A stretch of 5,895 bases of DNA from an uncultured Lachnospiraceae bacterium (lineage in GTDB: Bacteria > Bacillota > Clostridia > Lachnospirales > Lachnospiraceae). Made by a program: the position numbers and the translations under genes. Shown one piece after another: positions 5,488-5,895 of the stretch. Within the stretch, counting starts at the first letter, position 1. Every line of letters starts with the position of its first letter. The notes under the pieces were generated by a model that did not search any database, was not told where the DNA came from, and saw only the letters and a program-made list of their open reading frames with translations. The DNA lies in contig CACXGR010000182.1 in the NCBI GenBank assembly GCA_902767235.1, positions 1-5,895 of the forward strand. The letters run 5' to 3'.

Positions 5488-5895
5488 ATGACAACTGAAG
5501 AATTAAAGAACAAGAAGACTACACTCGGCCTCACAAATGAAATAATCGCCGCCTCAGCCGGCATTCCGCTGAGTACAGTCCAGAAGATCATGAGCGGTGC
5601 TACCAAAGCGCCGAGGAAATCTACTTTGGTGGCGATCGAAACAGTTCTCTCCGCTGAAGAGCGTCGGAGAAAGAATATAACCGGGATCGGTACTGCCGGA
5701 AATAAGAGCTGTACCTATGAAGATCTGCCTGAGACATACGGTATGGTCAAGGAGCCCTCTGCAGGGTACAACTTTTCACCTTCAGAGAAGAAAAAAGACG
5801 GTGAATATACCTTGGACGACTATTATGCTCTCCCCGACGAGCGCAGAGTCGAACTGATCGACGGCGTGTTCTACGATATGTCTGCACCGGCTGTC
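5488..5895 (+). CDS. HTH-Uma2 family endonuclease-like protein (3' end beyond window)
   Basis: The frame is open from ATG 5488 for 136 codons to the right edge. Residues about 12-55 form an XRE-like helix-turn-helix: LTNEIIAASAGIP, then STVQKIMSG as recognition helix, with a basic APRK turn. A polar linker (about 56-105) follows. From about residue 106, EYTLDDYYALPDERRVELID is the N-terminal hallmark of Uma2 (DUF820) proteins, a PD-(D/E)XK nuclease-fold family. E122 in VELIDG is the conserved early glutamate. The catalytic D and ExK residues would lie beyond the window, so nuclease competence cannot be judged. Uma2 proteins occur in many copies in some bacteria and their role is poorly defined; restriction-like or mobile-element functions have been suggested. 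It has its own promoter, structured leader and strong ribosome binding site, and is separated from the sugar genes by a terminator. Confidence 0.82.
   Translation, partial: MTTEELKNKKTTLGLTNEIIAASAGIPLSTVQKIMSGATKAPRKSTLVAIETVLSAEERRRKNITGIGTAGNKSCTYEDLPETYGMVKEPSAGYNFSPSEKKKDGEYTLDDYYALPDERRVELIDGVFYDMSAPAV

Overview
The window looks like accessory chromosomal DNA from a Gram-positive anaerobe of the Clostridia, most likely a Lachnospiraceae-type gut bacterium. This placement is an inference. It rests on balanced GC in the genes with AT-rich promoters, strong AGGAG-type ribosome binding sites, AraC regulators next to intracellular glycoside hydrolases, and an HTH-Uma2 fusion gene. No rRNA, tRNA, CRISPR array, transposase or replication origin is visible.

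Layout, left to right. (1) 1-2144, minus strand, is the first 714 codons of an AraC-family regulator fused to a GH39-like domain; its C-terminus lies beyond the left edge. (2) 2145-2465 is intergenic. It holds the leader of that gene, a small inverted repeat and a hairpin terminator for the gene to its right. (3) 2466-4007, minus strand, is a complete intracellular GH35-type beta-galactosidase-like enzyme with both catalytic glutamates. (4) 4008-4162 is a compact divergent promoter region: two facing promoters overlap, and a perfect 9-bp inverted repeat lies just downstream of the glycosidase promoter. (5) 4163-5008, plus strand, is a second AraC-family regulator (cupin plus HTH). (6) 5014-5098 holds two diverged copies of a 51-bp tandem repeat. 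(7) 5102-5248 is the last part of an EamA/DMT transporter gene with no 5' part, followed by a clear terminator at 5268-5294. (8) From about 5332 a new transcription unit begins: a promoter with a palindrome on its -10 box, a structured leader of about 120 nt, and the start of an HTH-Uma2 endonuclease-like gene that runs off the right edge.

How the genes may work together. The central glycosidase is flanked by two AraC-type regulators. The divergent one at 4163 shares its promoter region and is the best candidate for its direct regulator. The AraC-GH39 protein probably senses a related glycan. Its GH39 domain keeps the nucleophile motif but has Asp where the acid/base Glu should be, so it may bind sugar rather than cleave it. 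The truncated transporter may be what remains of an uptake gene once linked to this locus.

The least ordinary part is the right end. In the leader of the HTH-Uma2 gene, the 3' arm of a 7-bp hairpin is also complementary to the gene's Shine-Dalgarno sequence, giving two mutually exclusive folds. A palindrome on the -10 box could be the operator for the protein's own HTH. Both are read from the sequence alone and are untested.
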